A stretch of 64,000 nucleotides of DNA from Hypomesus transpacificus (GCF_021917145.1 NC_061061.1:10280494-10344493), one strand, 5' to 3'. Shown: positions 1 to 12,339, counted from the stretch's first letter. Made by a program: numbers and translations. The notes: generated by a model not told the origin, from the letters alone.

Positions 1-264
1 CACGTACCACTAGCCACTGTACTACTCGCTCCACTGGCACGTACCACTAGCTACAGTAGGCTACAGTACAGTTTTGGTTCTAACTGCCTCCGCTTTTTTC
101 TGAAAAAAGAAGTCAAGTGTGAACACGGCCTAAGGGAGGATAAATGTGTCATCTGTACGCGAACGTCAAATAACATGTTATTGCACATTTGGCCTTCCAT
201 ATAAACCAGGCTTAACGCGCTGCAGAAGCGTCTGGAGTCAATAATGCCATGGGTAATTATTTAC

Positions 265-366
265 CTTTGCCGTTACTTCAACATTCTCTTCAGCGTTTGA
301 ACTGCTGGGAAACAGCAAAATAAACACCGATCCCACAAAAACTGTGACAGCCACTAGAAACTTCAT
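265..366 (-). CDS. ppib: Exon 1 of a ppib-like cyclophilin, duplicate copy (remaining exons outside the window)
   Basis: Reading the minus strand from the ATG at 364-366 gives 34 codons. They form a signal peptide ([10 protein letters not shown], then a hydrophobic GSVFILLFP core and SSSNAEE) ending in VTAK, followed by a GTAAAT splice donor. It is identical in layout to the functional-looking exon at 58043-58144. In this copy exons 2-5 would lie to the left of position 1, so whether it belongs to a complete second gene cannot be judged here. ER targeting is inferred from the signal peptide and the cyclophilin B family. Confidence 0.8.
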
Positions 367-417
367 CCTCTTCTTGTAGATAGGAACCAACCAGTGAAAA
401 TGTAGCCGTGGTGGCTG

Positions 418-428
418 AAATATATATG
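418..428 (-). promoter_or_regulatory. TATA-like box upstream of the duplicate ppib exon 1
   Basis: An ATATATAT run lies about 55 bp upstream of the minus-strand ATG at 366. A CCAAT box on the minus strand (plus-strand ATTGG) lies further upstream near 540. The spacing suits a core promoter for ppib exon 1. The same arrangement exists in the right-hand copy. Confidence 0.45.
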
Positions 429-986
429 CCCGGGGAGTAAACCCAGAAGGAGACTGGTTTTCTAGTTAATTATGTGAACTATTCCACGCCCATTCTAAAC
501 CTAAAGCTCATAGATTTAGGTCAGAGACGCAATGTATTTGGATTGGCTCACATTTCAATCTGAAAACCTGTGACGTTCGTTTTGTTTTGAGCATCATATG
601 AATAAATCAACTCAAATTGATTAATTAATTTGACATTAGATAAAGATGGCGAAAAAACTTTTGGATATTAGGGGATAGTTAGCCACGTGTGTTTTACACT
701 GGCGGGTGTAGACCTACGACAAACATGGTTGCCCATTTACCCACCGTCATATGGGTGATCGATGTCAGGATTTGCTAACACTGCAGATAATCCTGTCCAT
801 GACCCCAACATAAATTAGTCCCTCATAACATAATGTGGGCCGTTCAAAGTTTGAATGCCACAAAGCTTAAACAAATGGTAAAAGTTTGGGTTAATTGGAA
901 CTTGTTGGGGGTCTGATTGATCACCGAATGTAGGCTATACAATATTCTTGAATATCTTAAAAATTACAGCAACACAACAAAAACTG

Positions 987-1163
987 TTACTGTGAGACAG
1001 TACAATACACAACAGGGACAACAACAAAATTTTCAGTGACCATACAGTCCATCAATAATAATAAATAATATTGATGGACATCTGATAGCTGTATTAGGCC
1101 CAACCTTCCTTGACCACTGCCCATGTTTATCCTCTGTCTCAGTTCTATTTGTAGAGCTTCATC
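987..1163 (-). CDS. Terminal exon of an unidentified minus-strand gene (copy 1)
   Basis: A strong splice acceptor (pyrimidine-rich tract ending in TTCAG at 1164-1168) is followed on the minus strand by an open frame beginning DEALQIELRQR, continuing with GQGRLG, and reaching a TAA at 987-989. The same acceptor and first eleven residues recur at 2613 and, diverged, at 20471, with homologous 3' sequence. Recurrence of the coding part argues for a real exon rather than chance. I do not recognise the family, and upstream exons were not found. It could also be a conserved 3' end carried by a repeat. Confidence 0.4.
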   Translation of the reverse strand, partial: DEALQIELRQRINMGSGQGRLGLIQLSDVHQYYLLLLMDCMVTENFVVVPVVYCTVSQ

Positions 1164-1978
1164 CTGAACATATAAGAAAACAGAAACACAATGTGAACCA
1201 ATCCACTTGTAAATAAAATAACTATAGGTTGTTTAAAGCACGTCACATGACCCTAATATAAATAACACCTCTAAATAACACATTTAAGTCAGGATGAATA
1301 CGGTTGTTTATTCAATCTAACGGTCTGATCCATCAATTGGGCGACAACAGACTGATTGTTGAAATCATCTTAAACTACATTTGGGTTTCAACCCACCATA
1401 CCATCACTTGTCATTAGCGTGTTGGCAAAACGCGTAGACACAACAACGGGTTGCATTGTGCATGTGGTTTTTACGTGTCACATTACTGCCACTGTGGCAA
1501 GATAGTGGTATTGAAGCATAAATGCTTGATTAAAGCGTTTTTTTTTTAAACAAAATAAAAATAGCTTGTTTCAACAAAGGTTGATGGATTATAAGTGAGT
1601 GGTGGATGAGCGGTTAAGGTTGCACCCTAAACATCCAGACTATTTAGGACATAGTCATACATTGTGGATGAAATCTGAGATTTCTAATATGCTTATTTTA
1701 ATCACATTCATTAGATCATCTATTGCATCATTATTTTGGTATGTATTCTGTGCTATCAACCATGGAGGGCAGGTGTCAGTTCTAATGAGAAGTTGCTGAC
1801 GGGTTGGAAATGAAGTAACTACATGCTACAGTGTGACTTGGTGAGAGAGAGAACCACATCCTGGTTCCTAAAGGATTAGAGGCTTTTCCAAAAAAGGTCT
1901 GCAACTCCTCAATTACTGAACTGACAAAAGAGAAAGAAGAATAATGTAGGACCGCATACAACGCACACTCAGCTCTGA

Positions 1979-2012
1979 TGTATTTCAGCCCATCATAGTG
2001 GGCTGAAATACA
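1979..2012. repeat. Perfect 14-bp inverted repeat (hairpin)
   Basis: TGTATTTCAGCCCA and its exact reverse complement are separated by six bases (TCATAG). The hairpin is also present at 59757-59790. No flanking element was recognised. Confidence 0.7.
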
Positions 2013-2475
2013 CTGTTGAAGAAGCACATATGAGACAATGTATCATGACACCAGGAATGGGAAAAAGTTTGGTCCTCCAACTCTGAGCAGACGCATGGGA
2101 TTGATATCAACTAGTTAATTCCATAAATGATACATCGGCCGATAACCGAAAAGATGAACGATCTAAAAAAACTATGATGAGATTCTTAAAGGCAGCATCT
2201 GCATGACTTTTCAGAGTTACGGTGAGATTACAACAAAACGCATCAATACTTTTAAATAGACATGAAATAGAACCATGCACTATAAATAAACATGGCAATT
2301 GAATGCGTATGTTTAACACAAAAAAACAAACTTTAATACATATTTATTTGAACGTTATATTAAAAAAAAAACATCCCCAAGCCAACGGGCACTTCCTGAA
2401 AGCAGGCCCAGTGAAGAGACAGCATGCCATAAGACATAAAACAGTGACTCTGTGGCAAACACGGTACAGTACACA

Positions 2476-2613
2476 CTAGGGATGAGCATTACATTCAGTG
2501 TCCATCAGTAATAGATAATATGGATGGATGTCTGAGATCTGTTTTGGGCCCAACCTTCCTTGACCGCTCCCCATGTCTGTCCTCTGTCTCAGTTCTATTT
2601 GTAGAGCCTCATC
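2476..2613 (-). CDS. Terminal exon of an unidentified minus-strand gene (copy 2)
   Basis: This is homologous to the exon at 987-1163. The acceptor ATGTTCAG ends at 2614 and is followed by DEALQIELRQR, a GQGRLG stretch and a TAG stop at 2476-2478. Homology extends into the intron and 3' flank (about 960-1340 against 2470-2780), so this is a local duplication inside the larger segmental duplication. The two copies share the frame but diverge in their last ~20 residues. The family is not recognised. Confidence 0.4.
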   Translation of the reverse strand, partial: DEALQIELRQRTDMGSGQGRLGPKQISDIHPYYLLLMDTECNAHP

Positions 2614-2619
2614 CTGAAC

Positions 2620-5600
2620 ATTGAAGAAAACACAAAACTATGTAAACTAAGCCACCTGTAAATACACTAAGTGGTTTGTTGAAAGCAAGTAACATGACCC
2701 TAATGCTCTAAATAACACATTCAAGTCAGGATGAATAAAGCTGTTTATTCACTCCAGCAGTCTCATCCACACACACACAATCCTTCCAAAACACCCAGAA
2801 GGGTGTGCGCACTTGTGTGTGTGGACTGATCGTTGAAATCAGCCTAAACTACATTTGGGTTAGAGACTGGTAGTTGGACGAAACCTTCAGTGGTCCATTA
2901 CTCACCTTGTGAGCAGGTGGCATAAGTGATACCAACGTAGATTAGGACCTTTCTTGCTACAAGTTATCAGGGTTACGGAATTTATGGAGTCAGTGTGAGT
3001 TTGACATTCATGGACCCAAATGATAATGAGGCAAAAAAAGTTCAGGAATTGCACAGAAAGCACTGCACAAAACAATATACTCCACTCTACTCCTATATTT
3101 TACATTGGCTGCACCAGAGTTTAACATAATTATTCATGTTTACATCCATTGTAAAAGGGTCCCTTCCTGGGAACAGCACTAGAGCGCACAGACTCATATA
3201 AAGTGTGTCTTTTTTAATTTTTTCTAAGACCATTTTACTTCAATTGTACATTCATGTGGCAGATAATATTTTCAAAGAATAAACTTCCTGCATCTTTAAA
3301 TCACTATGTTATTGTAGGCTACGGTTAAAGTGAAGGAGACAAGCTAGCTAGTTCTGGAGTGGTCTTGTTTTCAATGGCAATGCAATTGCTTGCAGCGCAG
3401 GTACCTGTCTTTCTTCTGAACGTGTTGCAGAGAGAGAAGCGGCAAGCATGGTCATTTTTTATCACAATGGCATTTAATCATCACAGCAAACTATTTCACT
3501 GCTCTGAACTGTAAGTAACGTATCCAACCACATCCACCTCCAGAGATCTCTATGGCCAAAACCTTACAACCACAAACCACACCGGGGTGCTGTCACATCG
3601 CTGTGGGAAAATAAAAAAATAAAGAAACCCCATTTAGTATCTTGGTCCCCAGCTCCACCATGAAGATAGAATAATTGAGTAATTTGGCTGGTTCCTTCTA
3701 CCAATCTGGGGTTAAAAACTGGGGTTGTGAGAAAACAAGCGAGTTGAGAATTTAAGACAATTCATCTCTGACAGGAGAAGGGCAGTCAGGGGAACAGCTC
3801 AGAAAGCTGAACTATATTTGAACCCTCTTATCCTTCATCAACGCTGCATTGCTTATGTTGCATTAGCAGATTTGCTCATTAGCGAAGTGTTGGACAATAT
3901 ATATCCAGGAAAAGCAAAGGACCCAGGCAGGTAACAAGCTGATGATACTGTAGCTCTAATGTAGCTCGTAATCAGCTCTCCAAATGCAGGATCTTTTTCT
4001 TCCTACACAGTACTTGTATTTCATGTGCTTTTAGTGCCACCTACTGACGTAACAGTAACAATTTACTACAGTTGTACGAAAGATCAAAATCACATACACA
4101 ACCTGGATGTTAGCTAACTGTCAGGATGGAGGATGACAGTTGGAGTGCATGGAAGTTGTAATCCAGCAGACATGTCTAGAGAGCAGTGTCATCGGTGTTG
4201 AAACATTCTCAGAAGCCATTGATCAAATATACCGCCACGGTATTACCAATAACCATCAGTGCTCACAGCATGACGCTTGATTGGACGAATGTCATTCCAC
4301 TCGGCTATGGCTTAACTCCCATTAGATTGATAGACACTGAGATTTATCAGTCATTATTTGTAGGTGGGTGTACAATCAATCGTCTCTTCTTAGGTGGGTA
4401 TATGGTAAATCCCTCTTCCCAGGTGGGTATATGGTAAATCCCTCTCCTCAGTGGTGGGTCTATACCGTAGACATATATGCAGCGCTACACCTCCACTCTT
4501 CTGTATTCCATGATCCCTCCCGTCACCACCCTGCATCTCAGGCATGTTGAAATCATTCCTCATGATCGCAACTCAAGACACACACACACTCTGTTCCCCC
4601 ACACACTCATTTCTGTCCCTCTCTCTTCCTCCGCACACACACACACACACACCTGAATATTTCATACTAATTGGACATTTTAGGATGACTCTGTCATAAC
4701 TTGGACAAGTCAGGATTGCTAGATACATTATTAAACGTTCTCCATCTATCTCCCCTCCTTTCCTTTCTTTGTGTGCAGTTCCTGGGTGATCTTTCATCAA
4801 AGTCTTTGATGAGAGTAGCATGGAGACTGTTGCAGTGTGTTACCCTGACCTCGCTTCATTTAGGAACATTTCTTCTTACAATAGCATGGCGCAAGGAGGA
4901 GGGGAGAGATGTGGGCCGACGTTCATGGCTAATATGGATGTTTCATCATAGCACTGTGCAATTTCTCAGCTGTGGAAAACCTCTAGTATCAGCGCTAGTT
5001 CAGCGGGTTTTGAATATGGAGAGTGTGGATAATAAAAACATGTCATTTGTAAAACACAACCTCTAACAGTGCACACAGCAAACATACCAGTTCTGAAAGA
5101 CTAATACGATTCATAAAAAGCTTTGACAAACATAGCTGAATGAATTTATAAACACACATCATCAGAAAAGACATTACTGTTGTCAGGAATCAAATAATAT
5201 TGTATTTGTATAGCCCTGTTTACAAGCAATGTCACAGAGGGCTTCAAATGTCCTCAGAACTGCACAACAACCAACCCCAAAAAGTTCTTATGTGTAAGAC
5301 CCCTGTTTGTATTTTGTATCAACCAGTACATTTTAAGTTTGACACTCAAATGAATGAAAACCCAAACCCACATATATTGAATATTGTTATATACTGTAAC
5401 AGTACAACTAAGTACAGTGTGCCCCTGAAAATGCATAGTCATGGGAAGGTGTATCCACTTCATGCTCTCAAGCTCAGACATAGTGAAACACATGGAGCAG
5501 ACACGTGTGCTATGCTTGGTATGTGCTTGAAATTCTGCATGCAGTCATACGACATGTATCAGTGACAGTGCATGCGCGCAAAGAGAACTCAATGGCCTTC

Positions 5601-6480
5601 TCGTGGTACACCCACAAGTGTTTATGTATAAACAATGAAGTCTGATAGACTTCACATTGAAAGACATGCACACATACTCACACACAGTCTGATTTTCTGT
5701 TTATCACCTTTTAAACAAAGCAGATCAACAATGTCATAAATGTTTATCTGTCTCCTTTCTACTGTATCATAAAAATATAAATACTCTCATACGGTACATG
5801 ATGTACAGTCTTAGCAGCTAACGTTTCATACACCACATATACCACAACATGTATTGGATTATTATTTTCCTTCCCATACTTTGAGATAACAATGTACTCT
5901 GTGCAGTGAAACGCTGTGCTGTGTGGTATAAATCGAATTCATTCTTTTGACCTTTCAAACTTTTTTATTTAGCAAAAAGGTTTTCTTTTTAGTAGTTCTA
6001 CAGAAGCAACTGGTATTTTACTGCTTTGGGTTCATGCAGTTTATAACAACAACTTAACACTCCTGACTTTTCTTTTCTCTTTAGCCTTAAAACATGACTT
6101 AATTGTGAACTTTGACAGTAAAGGACTTTGCTCACGCTCTTCCCCACCAGAAGGATAGGGTGATGTGACCCTCCCCACTCTCTCCCCTGTTTTGTCCACG
6201 TGCCTGTGTAGTTCCAGAGGCAGGCCAGTCTATGGGTGAGCAAGGTTGTTTTGGTCATATGATCCTAAGTTTCTACACAGGCTAGTCTAGCTGGCTGTAA
6301 TCAGATAGAGATACCATGACACCAGTGTTTATAAAAAGGAAAGCTACAACACACCCTTCTCCTTCTCTTGCCCTGCCTCCTCAACCACTCTTGTCTGTTT
6401 TGATAGCTTTTCACTGCGCTTTCCCTCAGGGTGTCAGGTTCTTTGCCTGTACAGAAGCACATGTACCTACAGCTTCTACG
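2620..6480. other. No recognisable gene
   Basis: Both strands hold only short open frames without family signatures or convincing splice context. CA tracts occur at about 4575-4654. The longest frame (4701-5066, 121 codons) starts inside a possible intron and shows no domain. Conservation in the 57.9-64 kb copy is uninformative because the copies are nearly identical. I see nothing else to annotate. Confidence 0.6.
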
Positions 6481-6481
6481 C

Positions 6482-6705
6482 GTGCACACAAAAACATACA
6501 CCCACCCACTCAGAGTGCAGACTCGCATTCATGCACGCATTCACTCACACACACACACACCTATACACCACACACACACTAAAACACTCACTGATTTATT
6601 TACTCCCTCACTAAATATACATGTGCGTACATACACATACATACAAAAACACTCACTCGCACACACACACATGCACACAAACACATACATACACCCACTC
6701 AGATA
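6482..6705. repeat. CA-rich imperfect microsatellite
   Basis: A long, interrupted series of CA, CACT and ACAT units. It generates several overlapping artefactual open frames rich in His/Thr or Cys/Val. Confidence 0.85.
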
Positions 6706-7153
6706 TGGTGCAAAGTCACACATTGAAATTCATGTTGAGCTGTAGTAAACATTGCCACGTTTCTTGGCTCCACCCCTTCTCACAGAGAAATCCTGTTTGC
6801 TTGTGATTGGCAACTTCCCCACTCCTCTTATTTTCTATTGGCTGAGTCTTTTCTTCATGCAGAAATTCCAGGTGCCTTATACACACAACACATATGTTCA
6901 AAGGGTGCTCGGAGTCACGCTTTAGGAGCACATAAAAAACACACGTTTTGGTGCGTGTGTCTGTACATTTGCTGTAATTTGGAAGTTTTGCCATAATTTC
7001 AGAACCTTTACTCATTCACACACACAAAACATACACTGTTCTGTATGCATTTCTAGTATATTGTATATAGAGTCCAATAAAAATTACAGAAGTCAAGAAA
7101 CTTGTTGTTATATTCACATACATTAGAAGATTTCCGTTTTGGCACAAAGAGTG

Positions 7154-7721
7154 TAGCCTGGTCGTAACCAGACCCTCGTACATTTCATTTGTACAGAGGG
7201 TCTGGGATCGCTCCATTGACAAACGTTAACTTCCTTGAAGGCGGGTCCTCTGTTGAAGTTTAAAACTATTGGATCTGCCCAGAGCCACTCTGATTTGCCA
7301 TAACCAATCGCAAGCGTTCGCCTTAGCCAACTCCTTCACCACTACTGTAACGGAGCTAGCTGCCGTAGCTGGAAAATCAAACTTTTCCCGAACCCCGTGG
7401 GGAGGAGGGCCACAACATCATGGCCACCAACAAAACTCAGCAAGGGAATGTTCTTGCTCCGGCTTTAACCTATGGATATTCGGCAGTGTTGCCACAGCCG
7501 CAGAATAGCTTCGCTCGCATCTTTCTCCGCCGCCATTACTGAACTACTCAAACTAGTGCACGACATTAACGTCATCATTCTCAGCCACTCCCTCTGTTCG
7601 CAGATTGGACCTACAATTTTTTTTTCTTTCTGAAAACCGACTTCAAAGTCAAATTCCCAGACCTAGTACAGAAGGAAAATCCAAATTGAGCGGAAGTACG
7701 TAGGAGGGCAGAACCAGGCTT
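7154..7721. mobile_element. Non-autonomous DNA transposon, TAGCCTGG ends, 9-bp target duplication
   Basis: The element starts TAGCCTGGT and ends ACCAGGCTT and is flanked by a perfect 9-bp direct repeat CAAAGAGTG (7145-7153 and 7722-7730). The interior has no transposase. Ends and duplication length match two other elements in this window (17004-17376 and 25583-26233), pointing to one superfamily. A 9-bp duplication suits Mutator-like elements, but the assignment is inference. Confidence 0.8.
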
Positions 7722-7819
7722 CAAAGAGTGGGATCTTGGTACACAATTATTTTTGATTTTCCAAATTGCCACTAGAGAGCAGTATATCCTTGATCAAGTT
7801 ACATGTTTAACAACTCAGG

Positions 7820-8006
7820 AGTCAGGTGGCTGAGTGGTTAGGGAATTGGGCTACTAATCAGAGGGTTGCCAGTACGATTCCTGGTCGTGCCAAATTACGT
7901 TGAGTCCTTGGGCAAGCCACTTCACCCTACTTGCCTCGGGGGGAAAGTCCCTGTACTTACTGTAAGTCACTCTGGATAAGAGCGTCTGCTAAATAGCTAA
8001 ATGTAC
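7820..8006 (+). mobile_element. tRNA-derived SINE with L2-type tail
   Basis: The head has an A-box-like TGGCTGAGTGGTTAGG and a B-box-like ACGATTCC. The body contains the CTTGGGCAAG...CACTTCACCCTACTTGCC core, and the 3' tail reads CTCTGGATAAGAGCGTCTGC. The same SINE lies in the opposite orientation at 34380-34563 and 41430-41613. It is not a functional tRNA gene. Confidence 0.85.
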
Positions 8007-8401
8007 ATTTGTTTACCTGTGCAACCTTACCTCACAATCCATTCTTAACACCGTAAACGTGATTTTGAATCCTTAGATGTCATATAATGTTTAAAATACA
8101 CTACAACAAAAACTGACACTAGTCTCCATAGTCCCTTACACCTACATGTCATTTTTATTCACTATCCATTGGAAATATCAAATAATTAGAATAAAAGGAT
8201 AACATACAGATTTTCTAAGGGGAAGTGTTCTTTGTTGCATCATGTTAATGACATGCTGGATCCAATGTGGCTCAGGAGGGGTTGTATTTTCAATCGTGGC
8301 TCTGAATCAAAGTACAGTTTAAAATGCCTCTCACTCAGAGAAGAGGATAGGGGATGGGAACCCGCACTAGATGCAAGGCAAGGGGCTAGGAGCCTGGGGC
8401 C

Positions 8402-8895
8402 AATGCAGGGCTGGAGGGTGCTGGGCCAGTGCAGGGCTGGAGGGGGCTGCGGCCAGTGCAGGGCTGGAGGGTGCTGGGGGCAGTGCAGGGCTGGAGGGTG
8501 CTGGGGGCAGTGCAGGGCTGGAGGGGGCTGGGGGGAGTGCAGGGCTGGAGGGGGCTGGGGCCAGTGCAGGGCTGGAGGGTGCTGGGGGCAGTGCAGGGCT
8601 GAAGGGTGCTGGGGGGAGTGCAGGGCTGGAGGGGGCTGGGGCCAGTGCAGGGCTGGAGGGGGCTGGGGCCAGTGCAGGGCTGGAGGGGGCTGGGGGGAGT
8701 GCAGGGCTGGAGGGGGCTGGGGGGAGTGCAGGGCTGGAGGGGGCTGGGGCCAGTGCAGGGCTGGAGGGTGCTGGGGGCAGTGCAGGGCTGAAGGTTGCGA
8801 AGGGCAGTGCAGGGCTGGAGGGTGCTGGGGCAAGTGCAGGGCTGGAGGGTGCTGGGGGTAGTGCAGGTCTGGAGGGTGATGGGGGCAGTGCAGGG
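8402..8895 (+). repeat. G-rich 27-bp minisatellite, about 18 units
   Basis: Tandem units carry the core GTGCAGGGCTGGAGGG and a variable GCTGGGGSCA part. The 27-bp period is a multiple of three, so several frames on both strands stay open and give 9-residue repeats (such as SAGLEGAGG). No start context, splice signal or codon bias supports a gene. The plus strand has dense G runs. Confidence 0.95.
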
Positions 8896-9419
8896 TATAA
8901 AGGGCTGGGACAAGACTGTTAAATATTTAACACTTTTTTTTTATATTTAACTAATTTAACACTTCTCCGGACTACTTTAATTGTAAATAAAACCACAAGG
9001 TGGAGATGTGAAAGTACACTGGTTTAAACATGCCTCCAATCATCAAAGGCTGGGACTAGTTGGTTGGGTGCACGGAGAAATTATGTTTGATAATTGAAAT
9101 CTTTGGTTTTTCCTGTCAACAATAGGCCTGCTCATACATGTGCTTAAAAGTCTCTGTTAAGTACATTTTTTTTATCAGGTAGTGCACAGAATCGAAGAAG
9201 TCAAGGACGTTTATTACTTGCAGCATGGAGTATGTGGAGGCTGAAGTCTGTCACCTTTGAATGTCAGCTAGTCAGTCTAAAGCTTGTGGAAAGTTTCTTG
9301 CTTTGTTTGTTTGTTTGTGTTTTTGATACCTGCTCTTCAAACATTCAACGATCAAACAATCAGCATATTTAAGCAAGGCATGAACTTAAGACAAACAAGA
9401 ACCTTTCTTAGGTGATACA

Positions 9420-9990
9420 TTTACACTACATTTATGCATTTAGGAGACACTTTTATCCAATGCGACTTCCAAGACAGAGCTTTACAAAAGTGCATAGGTC
9501 ACTGATCATAACAACGAGATAGCCCCAAACATTGCAGGTAGCCAAAACATGAAACATACATTGTGAAAACCAAATGACTCCCAAAGGGAAGAACCATAAG
9601 TAGTTACAAGTTAAAACTAAATAACATGAACCTCAAAAGTGCTAAGGTGTACCTGTAGAAAAAGCAAGCAACAATAATACATTTCACAGCAAGTAGAATC
9701 ATTTTAAGTCAGTTTCAACTAACCAACAAGAGCAACAAGTCTCTCAGTAAGAGTCATTGTGATCCTGGAGGAAACATCAGGTCCGGCCAATCATTCCTAG
9801 TACCGTTGTACTCTGACAAGGGTGTCTCGATCCTTTTTTTGACAGTGGGGAGACATTCAGTGTCTGATGGTCTCTGGTGTCTGGATGGTGTCTGGGTAGG
9901 TTGAAGACCAGACTGGCTGCCGCGTTCTCAATCCTCTGGAGAGGGCGGGTTGCGCATGCAGGGAGACCGGCGACCGGGTGTTCCACTTTT
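9420..9990 (-). mobile_element. L2-like LINE 3' fragment
   Basis: On the minus strand, a residual open frame (stop near 9777) contains RPLQRIENAAASLVFN, a sequence typical of the region after the reverse transcriptase domain in fish L2-type LINEs. It is followed by a 3' UTR ending in the ATGCATAAATG-type tail near 9430. The fragment is truncated and broken. Confidence 0.7.
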
Positions 9991-11400
9991 GCTTACCACA
10001 TTTGGGTGCAGTGGTTTCTCTTTCTGAGCGCAAAGATGTCACACACACACACAGCAGCATTTTCTTCAGCCTGTATAACAACTTGCTCAAACATTTCCAC
10101 CAGATGATCAGAACTGTACATCCAGAAAACCGTATAACTGTGCTTGTTAGCTTGAATAGGCTGTCATTTAAGCTTTTGCATTGTTGCTTCTTGTTTTGAG
10201 AACATTTTAGCTTGAACTATTTAGCTGACTGTAGTTTGTGGGTTTCTACTTGATGGTTCTCACACCTCATTGTGTAACTTACTTTTGATTGCTAGTCATA
10301 TGTTGATAAGTAAGTGTCAATATGTGGTCTGATTGGTTGTTCTTGTGTATGAAGGGAATTGTTCTGAGAGACAATGCTTCACAATGATGTGCATATTGTG
10401 TACTTATATGGTAAGGTATGTGTACCTGTATTTCTTGCAAAGAGAGGATGATTTATGAGTCCATGAGTAGGTGAGAGAGAGTAGTTTGTGACCAATGTGT
10501 GCGTGTGTGTGTCTCTGAAAGGCCTTGTGATGAGTCTCCAGTTTTTTTATTGATGTGTCCCTGGCCACCTCCTTTTAAACATTGATAACATAAATAACAA
10601 GCTGCATCTGCCAGGTGACTTCACTTCAATCAAGCAGCCATGCAGGCATCATAACATAACCCAGCACCCCTGCCTCCACCCAGAGAACTCTGAACTCTAT
10701 GGGGTGGTTTCTGTGTGTGTGAGCTGTATCTTTCTTTTGATCAATTAATTGTATTTTTCACCTGTTTCCTTTTAGGATCTGTTCTTTTTGGAGGTCTCTT
10801 ATGCTCCCTTCATGACTTGTTCCACTTTGTTAACCTTTACGCATTCAATCGCCGTGACCAACATCCACCTACTATTCATGATGTTAATTTCCATACACAA
10901 TAAATGGGCACTTGAAACTTAGTGGCCATTGAAGTTAGCATCTTAACTTTGCATCCAATCACCAAAGTGCCTTGTCTTTCCTGTCAACCAGCGTGATGCA
11001 CGTTGGTTTGGATAGTGAACGCAACACATTGGGGTGCAATTGCCAATGACAAGACAAAAAGAGTTCCTGTTTACTTGCATTCAATGTAACAATCTGCCTG
11101 TTTTACCTTTTTCATTGCAGAGAGAATGAAAGTTTAAACTTGATGTTACAATCTGTACAACTATGAATAGTATAGTGATTAACATGTAAATAGACTGAAT
11201 GCCATCATGCTTAGAGATAAAAATGGATCTCCTGCTCGTCACCTAAGAAAATGTGGACAACTGTAGTCTGGAAAGTTATTATTTGTTATCCAAAAACTTT
11301 GTTCACACTTACCATTTGCCCAAGTGAGTATGCCGTTCAGGTATTTTATGGTTGAATTAATACAGATGTTTGGGATGAATTGACCAACTCAGTGTCTCCA
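9991..11400. other. No recognisable gene or element
   Basis: AT-rich unique-looking sequence. Short open frames (for example 10715-10903) show no family features. I see nothing I can support. Confidence 0.5.
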
Positions 11401-11404
11401 TTGA

Positions 11405-11515
11405 GCCACATTCACTTTCATGTCATAGATAGAAGTTATAGTACAACAGATGCCGGAACTAACTGAAGGTGTTTTACTTGTTTGTATATCTTCATTACCC
11501 ATCTGTTTCCCCCCT
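11405..11515 (+). other. Fragment homologous to IFI44L 5' flank
   Basis: About 100 bp, including the stretch around TGTATATCTTCATTACC, resembles the upstream flanks of IFI44L-A (about 12425-12560) and IFI44L-B (about 22395-22560). It looks like an extra, decayed piece of the array's promoter-distal region. No exon follows; an L2 element begins soon after. Confidence 0.45.
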
Positions 11516-11574
11516 CCTCCTCGCCTGTCTCTCATTCAGGCATCTTGTGGAGGACATCTCATGCTCTGGGTGGG

Positions 11575-12215
11575 CCAGTCGTGTACCTGAGGACTCAATT
11601 GTCATATTGATGTATGTATAACCGCCTGGTGGTCCCACCGCTCAAGACTGCCAGGTCCCAACACAAGCTCTTCTCCTGCCTGGCCCCCCAATGGTGGAAC
11701 CAGCTCCCCACCTCCATCAGGGACACCGACTGTCTCCCCACCTTCAAGAAAAGGCTCAAGACACACTTGTTCCGGGAGTACAACGGCATTTAGGAATGCT
11801 TGGCTAGACCTGTTGCTAGTTTCCTCCAGGATCACAATGACTCTTATTGAGTGACTTGTTGCTCTTGTAGGTTAGTTATAACAAAGTTAAGTCTTGTACT
11901 CGCTGTGAAATATTTTACTATTGATTGTTCTTCCACAGGTACAGTCCTGCACTTTTTGTGGTTCATGTTGTTTTAATTTGCACTTTTTGTGGTTCATGTT
12001 GTTTTAATTTGTAACTTGTATAACTGCATGCTCTTATGGGTCTTCCCCTTTTGGCACTTGTTTAGTTTTCCACAATGTATGCTTCATGTTTTGGCTGCTT
12101 GCAATGTTTGGGACTACCTCGTTGTTATGATCAGTGACCTATGCTCTTTTGTAAAGCTCTCTCTTGGAAGTCGCTTTGGATAAAAGCGTCTGCTAAATGC
12201 ATAAATGTAAATGTA
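11575..12215 (+). mobile_element. L2-like LINE, ORF2 C-terminus and 3' tail
   Basis: A plus-strand reading contains CLAPQWWNQLPTSIRD followed by FKKRLKTHLFREY and a stop near 11793. This is the typical carboxy end of fish L2-type ORF2. The 3' UTR ends with GGATAAAAGCGTCTGCTAAATG and simple repeats. The element is 5' truncated. Confidence 0.8.
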
Positions 12216-12230
12216 AAAATAATGTAAAAA

Positions 12231-12308
12231 TGTATGTATGTATGTATGTATGTATGTATGTATGTATGTATGTATGTATGTATGTATGTATGTATGTATG
12301 TATGTATG

Positions 12309-12338
<30 letters not shown>
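12231..12338. repeat. (TATG)n microsatellite, about 27 units
   Basis: An uninterrupted TGTA/TATG run directly downstream of the L2 tail. The resulting MYVC or YIHT repeat frames are artefacts. Confidence 0.97.

Positions 12339-12339
<1 letters not shown>

Larger units (their letters stand above)
1..6222. repeat. Segmental duplication, left copy (empty-site allele)
   Basis: Positions 1-195 match 51135-51329 and positions 194-6222 match 57972-64000 (constant offset 57778) with only scattered single-base differences, for example in the coding leader near 375, at 458, near 1034 and in the T/A tract near 1537-1551. The left copy has no 6.6-kb CACTA element; the pre-insertion site is the CT at 194-195. 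Both ends of the homology run off the window, so the true unit is larger. It may be a recent tandem duplication or two haplotypes assembled in series. Confidence 0.95.

Noticed and set aside
4701-5565. Two 121-codon plus-strand frames (also at 62479 and 62978)
   Set aside because: No domain, no coding-type composition, and presence in both copies is only due to the near-identical duplication.
7820-8006. tRNA gene
   Set aside because: A- and B-box-like sequences are present, but the rest is a SINE body and tail.
8402-8895. Possible CRISPR-like array
   Set aside because: Units are contiguous with no unique spacers, and the sequence is eukaryotic.
8232-8922. Long open frames with 9-residue repeats on both strands
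   Set aside because: They come from the 27-bp minisatellite period; overlapping open frames on both strands with no splice or start context are artefacts.
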